Below, piece by piece: positions 1 to 7,051 of a DNA stretch of 10,032 nt (within the stretch, counting starts at the first letter, position 1; the number at the start of each line of letters is the position of its first letter). The translations under genes and the position numbers were made by a program. The stretch comes from an uncultured Rhodocyclaceae bacterium (lineage in GTDB: Bacteria > Pseudomonadota > Gammaproteobacteria > Burkholderiales > Rhodocyclaceae). The notes below the pieces were generated by a model. The model was not told where the DNA came from. It saw nothing but the letters and a program-made list of their open reading frames with translations, and ran no database searches. Where the stretch lies: positions 1-10,032 of the forward strand of contig CALAGF010000257.1 of assembly GCA_937892345.1 (NCBI GenBank), in the 5' to 3' direction.

Positions 1-49
1 ATCTACACAGGCGAAGACACTCTTTCCCTACACGACGCTCTTCCGATCT
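1..49 (+). other. Illumina TruSeq adapter carry-over, not genomic
   Basis: Three adjoining pieces match the TruSeq dual-index adapter from memory. Bases 1-8 (ATCTACAC) are the end of the P5 flow-cell sequence. Bases 9-16 (AGGCGAAG) are the i5 index known as D505. Bases 17-49 are the full 33-base Read-1 primer site, from ACACTCTTTCC to TTCCGATCT. In-frame DnaA coding sequence begins at base 50, right after the last T. The stretch is a sequencing or assembly artefact at a contig end and should be trimmed; it has no biological meaning. Confidence 0.97.
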
Positions 50-421
50 CTGGCCTATTCATCATTCCACGGCCGCGCCATATCGCTCGAACTGGCCAAG
101 GATGCGCTGAAAGACGTCATTGGATCGGTACGCAATATCGGCATCGACAATATCCAGAAAACGGTTGCTGACTACTACAAGATCAAGGTCGCCGACCTGT
201 TCTCCAAAAAGCGCACGCGTGCCATTGCACGACCACGCCAAATCGCCATGTGGCTGTGCCGGGAAGCCACGGCACACAGCTTTCCCGAAATTGGCGATGC
301 CTTCGGGGGCAGGGATCACACGACGGTGATCCATGCGGTCAAGACGGTCGACTCACTGCGCGCCAAGGACAACCAGTTGCAACATGACCTGCATGTATTG
401 CTGCAGGTACTCAAAGGCTAG
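50..421 (+). CDS. dnaA: Chromosomal replication initiator DnaA, C-terminal fragment
   Basis: DnaA binds DnaA boxes at oriC, forms an ATP-dependent filament, opens the duplex and loads the replicative helicase. Only the last 123 codons and the TAG stop are present; the 5' part is lost to the contig break, and the frame begins immediately after the adapter. The visible part covers the end of the AAA+ domain III (fragment residues 1-27) and domain IV, the helix-turn-helix DNA-binding domain. Within it lie the basic loop with KKRTRAIARPRQIAMWL (residues 53-69) and the DnaA signature FGGRDHTTVIHAVKTV (85-100), whose D89, H90, T91 and T92 correspond to base-contacting residues in E. coli DnaA. The end LLQVLKG is typical. 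The family is usually about 450-480 residues, so roughly three quarters is missing. dnaN follows after 208 bp on the same strand. Identity is secure. Confidence 0.97.
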   Translation: MAYSSFHGRAISLELAKDALKDVIGSVRNIGIDNIQKTVADYYKIKVADLFSKKRTRAIARPRQIAMWLCREATAHSFPEIGDAFGGRDHTTVIHAVKTVDSLRAKDNQLQHDLHVLLQVLKG

Positions 422-423
422 GC

Positions 424-432
424 TGTGGATAA
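424..432 (-). promoter_or_regulatory. DnaA box (exact consensus)
   Basis: TGTGGATAA on the + strand is the reverse complement of TTATCCACA, the strong R1-type DnaA box. It starts 2 bases after the dnaA stop codon. Confidence 0.8.
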
Positions 433-582
433 ATATATGGACAAGCTGTTGGTAAATTGTGGGTTATCTGGACAAATCCACTTTGTGGGAAAATTGTCCA
501 GTTTTCACCCACAGGCAATCCAGAGACTTTCACACGCCTGTTTTTTGAATTTTAGTCGTTGAATTAAAACAATAATTTACTG

Positions 583-591
583 TTATCCACA
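583..591 (+). promoter_or_regulatory. DnaA box (exact consensus)
   Basis: TTATCCACA, an exact strong-type DnaA box, lies directly downstream of the AT-rich stretch and 38 bases before the dnaN start. Bound DnaA here could act on origin opening or on dnaN transcription. The role is inferred; the match is exact. Confidence 0.8.
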
Positions 592-629
592 ATACTGTTC
601 CCGATATAGTCTATAAAGGAATTTAATTT

Positions 630-1736
630 ATGGTTCTTATTAAAAGCCAAAGAGACACCCTTTTGGCCCCACTTCAGTCGGTGTCGGGAATTGTTGAACG
701 TCGTCACACCCTGCCCATCCTTTCCAATGTGTTACTGGAAAAGAAGGGGGAGTTGCTGACGCTGCTCGCAACCGACATTGAAATCCAGATCACGACCTCG
801 ACCCAGGTTTCCGCAGGCGATGGCGATGGTGCAGTTACGGTGGGCGCACGCAAGCTGCAGGAAATTCTCCGCTCGCTTCCGGAAAGCACCGAGATCACGC
901 TAAACCTCGAAGACAAGCGCTTGCAGGTCAAAGGCGGAAAAAGTCGCTTCAACCTGCAAACCCTGCCGGCCGACGATTTCCCGCGCATGACCCTGAGTGA
1001 TGGTGAAACCCGTCAATTCAGCATTTCCCAGCGCGCTTTTCGCCAGTTGATTGCCAAAACGCAATACAGCATGGCAGCACAAGATGTGCGCTATTACCTG
1101 AATGGCCTGATGTTACTGGTTGAAGGCAAGGAACTGCGTGCAGTCGCCACTGATGGCCACCGTTTGGCCTACGCCAGTGTCGAGATCGAAACTGAATTGC
1201 CGCGTCAGGAAATGATTCTTCCCCGCAAGACAGTGTTGGAACTCAACCGTTTGCTGGTGGATACCGACGATCAGTTGAACATCACACTCGCCGCGAATCA
1301 GGTGCGTTTTGCCTTTGGCTCCATCGTTCTGGTTTCCAAGTTGATCGACGGAAAGTTCCCGGATTACGAACGAGTGATTCCCGCCACCCTGAAAAATCAC
1401 ATGACGGTGAATCGCCAGCTGCTGATGCAGGCCACCCAGCGTGCAGCCATTCTGACCAACGAGAAATTCCGCGGTGTACGCGTTGTACTCGCCGAAAATG
1501 TGTTGAAGCTGATTGCCGCCAACGCCGAACAGGAAGAAGCGGTTGAAGAAATTGAAGTCAATTACAATGGCGATGCCATCGATGTCGGCTTCAATGTCAG
1601 CTACCTTCTGGATGTGCTGAACAATGTCCATACCGATGACATCCAGTGGAGTTTCAATGATGCCAATTCCAGTGCGCTGGTCACTGTTCCGGGCAACGAC
1701 CGCTTCAAGTACGTCGTAATGCCAATGCGTATCTGA
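630..1736 (+). CDS. dnaN: DNA polymerase III beta subunit (sliding clamp)
   Basis: The beta clamp is a ring-shaped homodimer that encircles DNA and tethers polymerase III and many clamp-binding proteins. The product has 368 residues, against 366 for E. coli, so it is full length. Family hallmarks are RRHTLPILSNVLLE (24-37), LPADDFPRM (112-120), ATDGHRLA (173-180), KLIDGKFPDYERVIP (237-251) and the invariant C-terminus VMPMRI (363-368), which helps line the peptide-binding pocket. Three repeated clamp folds of about 120 residues fit this length. The ATG at 630 is preceded by AAGGA at 616-620 with 9-base spacing, and MVLIKSQRDTLL aligns with the usual N-terminus. It lies between dnaA and gyrB on the same strand; a terminator-like hairpin follows its stop. 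Nothing looks broken. Confidence 0.98.
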   Translation: MVLIKSQRDTLLAPLQSVSGIVERRHTLPILSNVLLEKKGELLTLLATDIEIQITTSTQVSAGDGDGAVTVGARKLQEILRSLPESTEITLNLEDKRLQVKGGKSRFNLQTLPADDFPRMTLSDGETRQFSISQRAFRQLIAKTQYSMAAQDVRYYLNGLMLLVEGKELRAVATDGHRLAYASVEIETELPRQEMILPRKTVLELNRLLVDTDDQLNITLAANQVRFAFGSIVLVSKLIDGKFPDYERVIPATLKNHMTVNRQLLMQATQRAAILTNEKFRGVRVVLAENVLKLIAANAEQEEAVEEIEVNYNGDAIDVGFNVSYLLDVLNNVHTDDIQWSFNDANSSALVTVPGNDRFKYVVMPMRI

Positions 1737-1758
1737 TTCCGGATTTTTGATTTTCTGT

Positions 1759-1793
1759 AAAGGCTCACCCGTGGGTGGGCCTTGATCGTTTCA
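1759..1793 (+). terminator. Hairpin terminator or attenuator after dnaN
   Basis: An 11-bp stem pairs AAGGCTCACCC (1760-1770) with GGGTGGGCCTT (1773-1783), with one T-G wobble; the innermost pair must open, leaving a 4-base loop. The downstream tract TTGATCGTTT is only partly T-rich, so termination may be incomplete. This would allow some dnaN-gyrB read-through. The hairpin begins 23 bases after the dnaN stop and ends 25 bases before the gyrB ATG, abutting the parS-like site. I see no convincing gyrB promoter in the remaining gap, which favours a leaky or attenuating role. Confidence 0.6.
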
Positions 1794-1802
1794 CGTGGAA
1801 CC
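1787..1802. promoter_or_regulatory. parS-like ParB (Spo0J) binding site in the gyrB leader
   Basis: The 16-mer CGTTTCACGTGGAACC carries the 14-base core GTTTCACGTGGAAC (1788-1801). Chromosomal parS sites follow the pattern TGTTNCACGTGNAACA. The invariant GTT, CACGTG and AAC blocks all match, and only the outermost bases differ from the consensus. Such sites cluster near oriC, where ParB loads and spreads for origin segregation, and this location next to dnaN and gyrB fits. The right half (GGAA, 1797-1800) is also the only ribosome-binding-like sequence for gyrB, so the site may do double duty. No parA or parB gene lies in the window to confirm it. Confidence 0.75.
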
Positions 1803-1808
1803 CGAACA

Positions 1809-4298
1809 ATGAGTGAAGAAATCGTCCCGCAAAGCGCCGCACCGGCTTATGGTGAATCCTCCATCCAGATTCTTGAAGGACTGGAGGCAGTGCGCAAGCG
1901 GCCAGGCATGTACATAGGAGACACCTCCGATGGCACCGGTCTGCACCACCTGGTCTTTGAAGTCGTCGATAACTCGATTGACGAAGCGCTGGCCGGTCAT
2001 TGCGACGACATTATCGTCACCATCCATACCGACAATTCGATTTCAGTAATCGATAACGGTCGCGGCATCCCGACCGGGGTCAAGATGGATGACAAGCATG
2101 AGCCCAAGCGCTCGGCTGCCGAAATTGCCCTGACCGAACTTCACGCCGGCGGCAAATTCAACCAGAACTCCTACAAGGTATCCGGCGGTCTGCACGGCGT
2201 GGGTGTGTCCTGCGTGAATGCACTTTCCAAATTCCTGCGCCTCACCATCCGCCGCGATGGCAAGAAGCACTTCATGGAATTTTGCCGTGGCGTGCCTGTT
2301 GACCGCAGTATCGAGGTCCGCGATGGTTTTGAAGTCTCGCCGCTGAAAGTTCTTGGTGATACCGAAAAACGCGGCACCGAAGTGCATTTCCTGGCCGATG
2401 ACGAAATTTTCGGCCACGTTGAATTCCACTACGAAATTCTCGCCAAGCGCCTGCGCGAACTGTCCTTCCTGAACAACGGTGTCAGCATCAAGCTGGTCGA
2501 CCAGCGTTCCGGCAAGGAAGAACTCTTTGCCTTTGCCGGTGGTGTGCAGAGCTTTGTCGAATATATCAACCGCACCAAGTCGGTCCTGCACCCGAGTATT
2601 TTTTACTCCGCCGGGGAAGCCAAGGTCGGGCAAGGTGCGGCCGATACCGGCGTCACCATTGGCGTCGAAGTTGCCATGCAATGGAACGACTCCTACCAGG
2701 AACAGGTGCTCTGCTTCACCAACAACATTCCACAATCCGACGGTGGTACCCACCTGACCGGCCTGCGCGCCGCAATGACCCGGGTTATCAACAAGTACAT
2801 CGACGAAAACGAAATCGCCAAGAAAGCCAAGGTCGATATCGCCGGTGACGATATGCGTGAAGGCCTGGCCTGCGTGCTTTCCGTCAAAATGCCGGACCCA
2901 AAGTTCGCGTCACAGACCAAGATGAAGCTGGTTTCCAGCGAAGCCCGTGGCGCAGTTGAGGAAGTTGTTGCCCAGAAACTGGCTGATTTCCTGCTCGAAC
3001 GTCCGGTCGATGCCAAAATGATTTGCGGCAAGATCGTTGAAGCCTCACGTGCCCGCGAAGCCGCCCGTAAAGCCCGCGAAATGACGCGGCGCAAAGGTGT
3101 GCTTGACGGTGTTGGTTTGCCCGGAAAGCTTGCCGACTGCCAGGAAAAAGATCCCGCTTTGTGCGAAATCTACATCGTCGAGGGCGATTCCGCCGGCGGC
3201 TCCGCCAAGCAAGGCCGTGATCGCAAGTTCCAGGCCATCCTGCCATTGCGCGGCAAGGTCCTGAACGTTGAAAAAGCCCGTTTCGACAAACTCATTTCCT
3301 CCGAGCAGATCGTCACCCTGATCACCGCGCTCGGCACTGGCATCGGCAAGGACGATTTCAACGTCGACAAGTTGCGCTATCACCGCATCATCATCATGAC
3401 CGATGCCGACGTCGACGGCGCCCACATCCGCACGCTCTTGCTCACGCTGCTCTACCGCCAGATGCCTGAACTGGTCGAGCGCGGCTACATCTATATCGCC
3501 CAGCCGCCGCTCTACAAGGTCAAGCACGGCAAAACCGAGCGGTATCTCAAGGACGACCAGGAATACAACCAATTCCTGCTCAACATGGCACTCGATGAAG
3601 CCGTGTTGATGCCCCGGGCTGACGCCGAAGGCATCACCGGGCCTGCGCTTGAAGGTCTCGCCCGCTCCTGGCTGGCCACTGAAGCCGTCATCGAGCGCAT
3701 CTCGCACCTGATCAATCCGCAGGTACTGCAAGCGATTGTTCGCCACAATATTGCGGTCGACCTCTCCAGCGAAGAAAAAACCCGCACCAGCGCAGAAGCC
3801 ATCAGTGAATTCGTTCCGGTTGGCACCCGACTCGTTCCCCGTTTCGACGATATTCAGGAGCGCTGGACACTGCGCGTCGAACGCATGCATCACGGCAACC
3901 TCAAAGTTGGCCTGATCGACGAAGATCTGCTGCTTTCCGGTGATTTCATCCAGCTCCGACGCATGGCTGAAACCTTGGCCGATCTCTTCGGACCCGGCGC
4001 TTACATGGCCCGTGGAGAAAAGAAACAGATCGTCACCAACTTCGGCGATGCCATGAAATGGTTGCTCAACGAAGTCGAACGCGGCATCTCCAAGCAGCGC
4101 TATAAAGGTCTGGGCGAGATGAATCCCGATCAACTATGGGAAACCACCATGGATCCCAAAGTTCGCCGCCTGCTCCGCGTACAAATCGACGATGCCATTG
4201 CAGCCGACGAAATTTTCACCACGCTCATGGGTGAACTGGTCGAACCACGCAGGGCATTCATTGAAAACAATGCATTGAATGCGCGGATCGACATTTAA
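1809..4298 (+). CDS. gyrB: DNA gyrase subunit B
   Basis: GyrB is the ATPase subunit of the A2B2 type II topoisomerase that introduces negative supercoils. The chosen ATG at 1809 (MSEEIVPQ) gives 829 residues. The frame stays open back to a TTG at 1782, but that start would lie in the hairpin and the parS-like site and has no family support. The GHKL ATPase region has EAVRKRPGMYIGDT (26-39), catalytic E51 and Mg-binding N55 in EVVDNSIDEA, D82 in DNGRGIP, and GGLHGVGVSCVNAL (126-139). QTKMKLVSSEARGAVEE follows in the transducer region. The TOPRIM domain has EGDSAGG (E458) and DADVD (D532, D534, D536). QRYKGLGEMN (763-772) closes the GyrA-binding part. Residues of about 575-750 form the insert typical of Gram-negative GyrB (E. 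coli is 804 residues), which marks it as GyrB and not ParE. recF is absent upstream, as in many betaproteobacteria. Confidence 0.98.
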   Translation: MSEEIVPQSAAPAYGESSIQILEGLEAVRKRPGMYIGDTSDGTGLHHLVFEVVDNSIDEALAGHCDDIIVTIHTDNSISVIDNGRGIPTGVKMDDKHEPKRSAAEIALTELHAGGKFNQNSYKVSGGLHGVGVSCVNALSKFLRLTIRRDGKKHFMEFCRGVPVDRSIEVRDGFEVSPLKVLGDTEKRGTEVHFLADDEIFGHVEFHYEILAKRLRELSFLNNGVSIKLVDQRSGKEELFAFAGGVQSFVEYINRTKSVLHPSIFYSAGEAKVGQGAADTGVTIGVEVAMQWNDSYQEQVLCFTNNIPQSDGGTHLTGLRAAMTRVINKYIDENEIAKKAKVDIAGDDMREGLACVLSVKMPDPKFASQTKMKLVSSEARGAVEEVVAQKLADFLLERPVDAKMICGKIVEASRAREAARKAREMTRRKGVLDGVGLPGKLADCQEKDPALCEIYIVEGDSAGGSAKQGRDRKFQAILPLRGKVLNVEKARFDKLISSEQIVTLITALGTGIGKDDFNVDKLRYHRIIIMTDADVDGAHIRTLLLTLLYRQMPELVERGYIYIAQPPLYKVKHGKTERYLKDDQEYNQFLLNMALDEAVLMPRADAEGITGPALEGLARSWLATEAVIERISHLINPQVLQAIVRHNIAVDLSSEEKTRTSAEAISEFVPVGTRLVPRFDDIQERWTLRVERMHHGNLKVGLIDEDLLLSGDFIQLRRMAETLADLFGPGAYMARGEKKQIVTNFGDAMKWLLNEVERGISKQRYKGLGEMNPDQLWETTMDPKVRRLLRVQIDDAIAADEIFTTLMGELVEPRRAFIENNALNARIDI

Positions 4299-4441
4299 AA
4301 AATTGTAGGTTCTCACGATTGTCTAGATTTTTCCCAAAAGTCTGGATTTCGTGAGATCAGCTGAAACAAAGAGGCTACTCACTTAGGGTGGACTCTTTAA
4401 TTCGAGAATCCGACGGCCTGATTCCGCAGCTAACCACCCTC
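4299..4441. repeat. Convergent gap with inverted repeats, possible terminators
   Basis: This 143-bp gap separates the converging ends of gyrB and the kinase gene. Two structures are visible. The first is an 8-bp inverted repeat, TCTCACGA (4311-4318) with TCGTGAGA (4349-4356), enclosing a direct repeat GTCTAGATTT (4321-4330) / GTCTGGATTT (4340-4349). The second is a 7-bp inverted repeat, AGGGTGG (4385-4391) with CCACCCT (4434-4440), enclosing GAATC (4406-4410) / GATTC (4420-4424). A further 6-bp pair AAAGAG / CTCTTT lies between about 4370 and 4398. None is followed by a clean T-run, so they are not textbook intrinsic terminators. They could still end transcription from either side, or be remnants of a repeat element. 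No gene is visible. Confidence 0.45.
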
Positions 4442-7051
4442 TCAGCCCCGGTGCTTTTCAAGCCATTTTAGTAGCGTTGCGTAAAGAGATTCGGGCTTGA
4501 CTGGCTTTGTGAGGTAGTCGTCCATTCCTGCCGCAAAGCACCGATTCTTATCCTCGGCAAAGGCATTGGCCGTCATCGCCACGATGGGCGTTGCCTGATA
4601 CCCGGGCAACTGCAGGATTTGCCGAGTCGCCTCCAGACCGTCCATCTTCGGCATCTGTATGTCCATCAGGATGACGGCGTAGCGGTCTGAGTGGGCTTTC
4701 TCCACAGCTTGTTGGCCGTTCTCGGCCAGATCGACCTCTAGGCCCACATCTTCCAGCAACATTTGGGCTACTTCCCGATTGATCGGCTCGTCCTCGACCA
4801 GCAGGATGCGCTTGCCGGCATGCTTGCACAGGATGATCTGTCCGGTGGTTTCGTTGCCGCTGGGGGTAGTTGGTGCCGGCGTCTCGAGAGCCTTTTTGAG
4901 AACAACTGTAAACCAGAAGGTGCTTCCCTGCCCCAGGGTACTGGTCACGCCTGCCGTACCCCCCATCACTTCAGCGATCTTTCGAGTGATGGCAAGGCCC
5001 AGGCCAGTGCCGCCGTACTGGCGGGTAGTTGAGTTGTCGGCCTGTTCGAAGGCTGTGAAGAGTCTGGTCTGGACTTCGGGGGCGATACCGATGCCGGTAT
5101 CTTCGACTGTGAAGCGTAGCGTGGCGGTATCGTCAGTTTCGGCGTCTTGCGTCACACGCAGGGTAATGTGGCCTTGCTCGGTGAATTTGATGGCGTTGGC
5201 GGCAAAATTGAGCAAGGCTTGTTGCAGCCGGGTGGCGTCGCCCCGCAGATGGTGAGGCAAGGCGGCAGTTTCGGTGTTGAAACCTAGGCCCTTGTCCCGC
5301 GCTTTCTGACCAAGCATTGAGGCGACATTGCCAAGCAGGGCTTCAATATGGACTGGTGCGTCTTCCAAGGCGAACTTGCCTGCTTCGATCTTGGAGAGAT
5401 CGAGGACATCATTGATGATCCCGAGCAGGTGATTGCCGGCGTTCTCGATCTTGTCGAGCTTGTCGGTTTGCTCGACCGTCAGGCCGCTACGACGCAGGAT
5501 ATGGGCCATGCCGGCAATGGCGTTGAGTGGGGTGCGGATCTCATGGCTCATGTTGGCCAGGAAGGCGCTCTTGGCGATATTGGCGGCATCGGCAATTTCT
5601 TTGGCGAGGCGTAGCTCACGGGTTTGCGCTTCGACAAGCTTCTGAAGGTGGTGACGATGTTGCAGCAGTTCCAATTCGTCCTGCTTGCGTGCGGTGATGT
5701 CGGTATGGGTTCCGCACATGCGCTGCGGTTTGCCATCCACATCTCGCTGCATCACGCTGGCCTGATCAAGAATCCACCGTATGCTGCCATCCTTGTGGAG
5801 CATCCTGTACTCAAGCCGATGCATGTCGGAGCGCCCTTCAATTACTGCTTTGATGGAATCCCAGGCACGTTCCCTATCCTCAGGGTGAATGAAGTCGGTC
5901 CACTGCATCACCGTATGTTGGATTTCGCTATGCGTGTATCCGAGCATCACTGCCCAGCGTTCGTTGCGGTCCACTTTGCCGGCTGCAATGTCCCAATCCC
6001 AAAAACCAAGTTCCGACCCATCCAGTACGAAGCGCAGTTGCTTTGCGCTGTTCTCGAGAGCAAGTTCCGAACGCTTGCGGTCCGAAATGTCTTCCACCAT
6101 GGCAACCACATAGTCCAAACTGCCATCCGGCTTGCGCACATGGCTAACCGCCAGCCGCGTATAGACCAGGTGGCCATCCTTGTGGATGAAGCGCTTATCC
6201 ATCGCATAGCTGTTGATTTCGCCGGCCAGCATACTGTTGAACTGCGCCAGATCAGGCGCGAGATCCGCCGGATAGGTCAGCTCTGTCCAGGTCATGTGGG
6301 TCAGCTCATCGCGCGTGTAACCCAGCGTCTGGCAAAGAGCATCATTGACCTCGATCCAGCCCTTTTGTTGGCTGGTAATGGCAAGCCCGATGATGGAGTG
6401 ATCGAAGTAGGCATGGAAACGTTCCATGCTGGCGCGTTCTTCTGCAATGACTGCCTTCTGCGCCGCCTGTAATGCCGCCCGCTCTTCAAACTGCTGTTCG
6501 TAGTTGCGAAAGATCAGGCACAGCAGGGCAGTTGCGAGGGGATAGAACAGCAGAAGGATCCACCAGGCCTGTTCAATGAAGGCATGCCCAGCCCGATCGG
6601 GAAGCTGCGTGAAGGCGGCCAACTGCATCAATTGCACTACCACGCCGAGCGCCAGATAGTACCCGTAATGCGGTGGGACGCTGCGCGACTGCCACCACTG
6701 CCGCGCCAGCACCCCCAGCAAGGCCGAGAAGAGGATCACCATGATACCTACCGGTGCGCCGATACCGCCCAGTTGATAGCGATAGAAGGCCGACATGCCG
6801 GCGGCGATAGCCGCGCTGACGCCTCCACCGATTACGCCGGCGACCGCCAGCACGATCGACCGCCCGTCAAAAAATACGCCGGGTGCGAAGTTCACCGGAT
6901 TAGCCATACCCAACAAGGTCACGCTGCCAAACAAACCCCCGAGCACCAGAGAATATTTCTGCGGGGATTGGTGAAATCGCGTAACGACTAGCTGGCCTGC
7001 GGCTGCTAGCGCGATCAGAAAGGCAATGTTATTGACCAGGTTGCTCAGCAT
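4442..7051 (-). CDS. Membrane hybrid sensor histidine kinase (5TM-LYT, PAS, PAS, HisKA, HATPase, REC)
   Basis: An 869-residue inner-membrane hybrid kinase: it senses a signal, autophosphorylates on His and passes phosphate to its own receiver. Residues 1-183 hold several hydrophobic segments in the 5TM-5TMR-LYT pattern (NPVNFAPGVFFDGRSI, AGVIGGGVSAAIAA, YRYQLGGIGAPVG), the sensor type of LytS. After a short coiled-coil linker (184-210) come PAS 1 (about 211-325) and PAS 2 (about 335-456, with WDWD and HKDGSIRW). HisKA has SHEIRTP with phospho-His H503. HATPase has the N-box (N619), DTGIGI (651-656), FEQAD (668-672) and GTGLGL (681-686). The receiver (748-867) has acidic E753/D754, phosphoacceptor D797, T827 and K849. 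No HPt domain is present, so a separate phosphotransfer protein is expected. The ATG at 7051 has AAGGG 10 bases upstream. It converges on gyrB and diverges from dtd; no partner regulator adjoins it. The ligand and output are unknown. Confidence 0.93.
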   Translation of the reverse strand: MLSNLVNNIAFLIALAAAGQLVVTRFHQSPQKYSLVLGGLFGSVTLLGMANPVNFAPGVFFDGRSIVLAVAGVIGGGVSAAIAAGMSAFYRYQLGGIGAPVGIMVILFSALLGVLARQWWQSRSVPPHYGYYLALGVVVQLMQLAAFTQLPDRAGHAFIEQAWWILLLFYPLATALLCLIFRNYEQQFEERAALQAAQKAVIAEERASMERFHAYFDHSIIGLAITSQQKGWIEVNDALCQTLGYTRDELTHMTWTELTYPADLAPDLAQFNSMLAGEINSYAMDKRFIHKDGHLVYTRLAVSHVRKPDGSLDYVVAMVEDISDRKRSELALENSAKQLRFVLDGSELGFWDWDIAAGKVDRNERWAVMLGYTHSEIQHTVMQWTDFIHPEDRERAWDSIKAVIEGRSDMHRLEYRMLHKDGSIRWILDQASVMQRDVDGKPQRMCGTHTDITARKQDELELLQHRHHLQKLVEAQTRELRLAKEIADAANIAKSAFLANMSHEIRTPLNAIAGMAHILRRSGLTVEQTDKLDKIENAGNHLLGIINDVLDLSKIEAGKFALEDAPVHIEALLGNVASMLGQKARDKGLGFNTETAALPHHLRGDATRLQQALLNFAANAIKFTEQGHITLRVTQDAETDDTATLRFTVEDTGIGIAPEVQTRLFTAFEQADNSTTRQYGGTGLGLAITRKIAEVMGGTAGVTSTLGQGSTFWFTVVLKKALETPAPTTPSGNETTGQIILCKHAGKRILLVEDEPINREVAQMLLEDVGLEVDLAENGQQAVEKAHSDRYAVILMDIQMPKMDGLEATRQILQLPGYQATPIVAMTANAFAEDKNRCFAAGMDDYLTKPVKPESLYATLLKWLEKHRG

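Larger units (their letters stand above)
422..629. promoter_or_regulatory. dnaA-dnaN intergenic region, possible oriC component
   Basis: No gene is visible in this 208-bp gap. It holds two exact matches to the DnaA-box consensus TTATNCACA (listed separately), 150 bp apart and in opposite orientation. Weaker two-mismatch relatives lie at 459-467, 484-492 and about 518-526. Bases 540-580 are strongly AT-rich (T-run, then GAATTAAAACAATAATTTAC), as expected of a duplex-unwinding element next to the box at 583. A -10-like TATAGT lies at 605-610, but it is too close to the dnaN ribosome-binding site (AAGGA, 616-620) to be a convincing promoter. Whether this is the functional origin, part of it, or only a DnaA-regulated dnaN promoter region cannot be decided from sequence alone. 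Confidence 0.6.

Noticed and set aside
605..610. TATAGT as the -10 of a dnaN promoter
   Set aside because: No good -35 at 16-18 bp spacing, and the predicted transcript would start within the ribosome-binding site.
1113..1631. 172-codon minus-strand open frame inside dnaN
   Set aside because: Antisense shadow of a fully conserved beta clamp; no motif or ribosome-binding site.
1782..1808. Upstream TTG start for gyrB, adding nine residues
   Set aside because: The TTG sits in the right arm of the hairpin and the added codons run through the parS-like site. The ATG at 1809 fits the family N-terminus and has GGAA at a sensible distance.
2043..2753. 236-codon minus-strand open frame inside gyrB
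   Set aside because: Shadow of the GyrB ATPase and transducer region; no independent support.
3046..3051. Second CACGTG hexamer, inside gyrB
   Set aside because: The flanks (CCT before, CCCG after) do not match the GTT/AAC arms required for a parS site.
3045..4133. Long open frame (362 codons) on the minus strand inside gyrB
   Set aside because: It lies wholly antisense to gyrB, whose motifs run without a break through the region. The translation has no recognisable domain, and long antisense frames are common opposite GC-rich codon-biased genes.
5624..6472. 282-codon plus-strand open frame opposite the sensor kinase
   Set aside because: It overlaps the two PAS domains of the kinase on the other strand, which have clear family motifs. 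The plus-strand product has no recognisable domain or ribosome-binding site.
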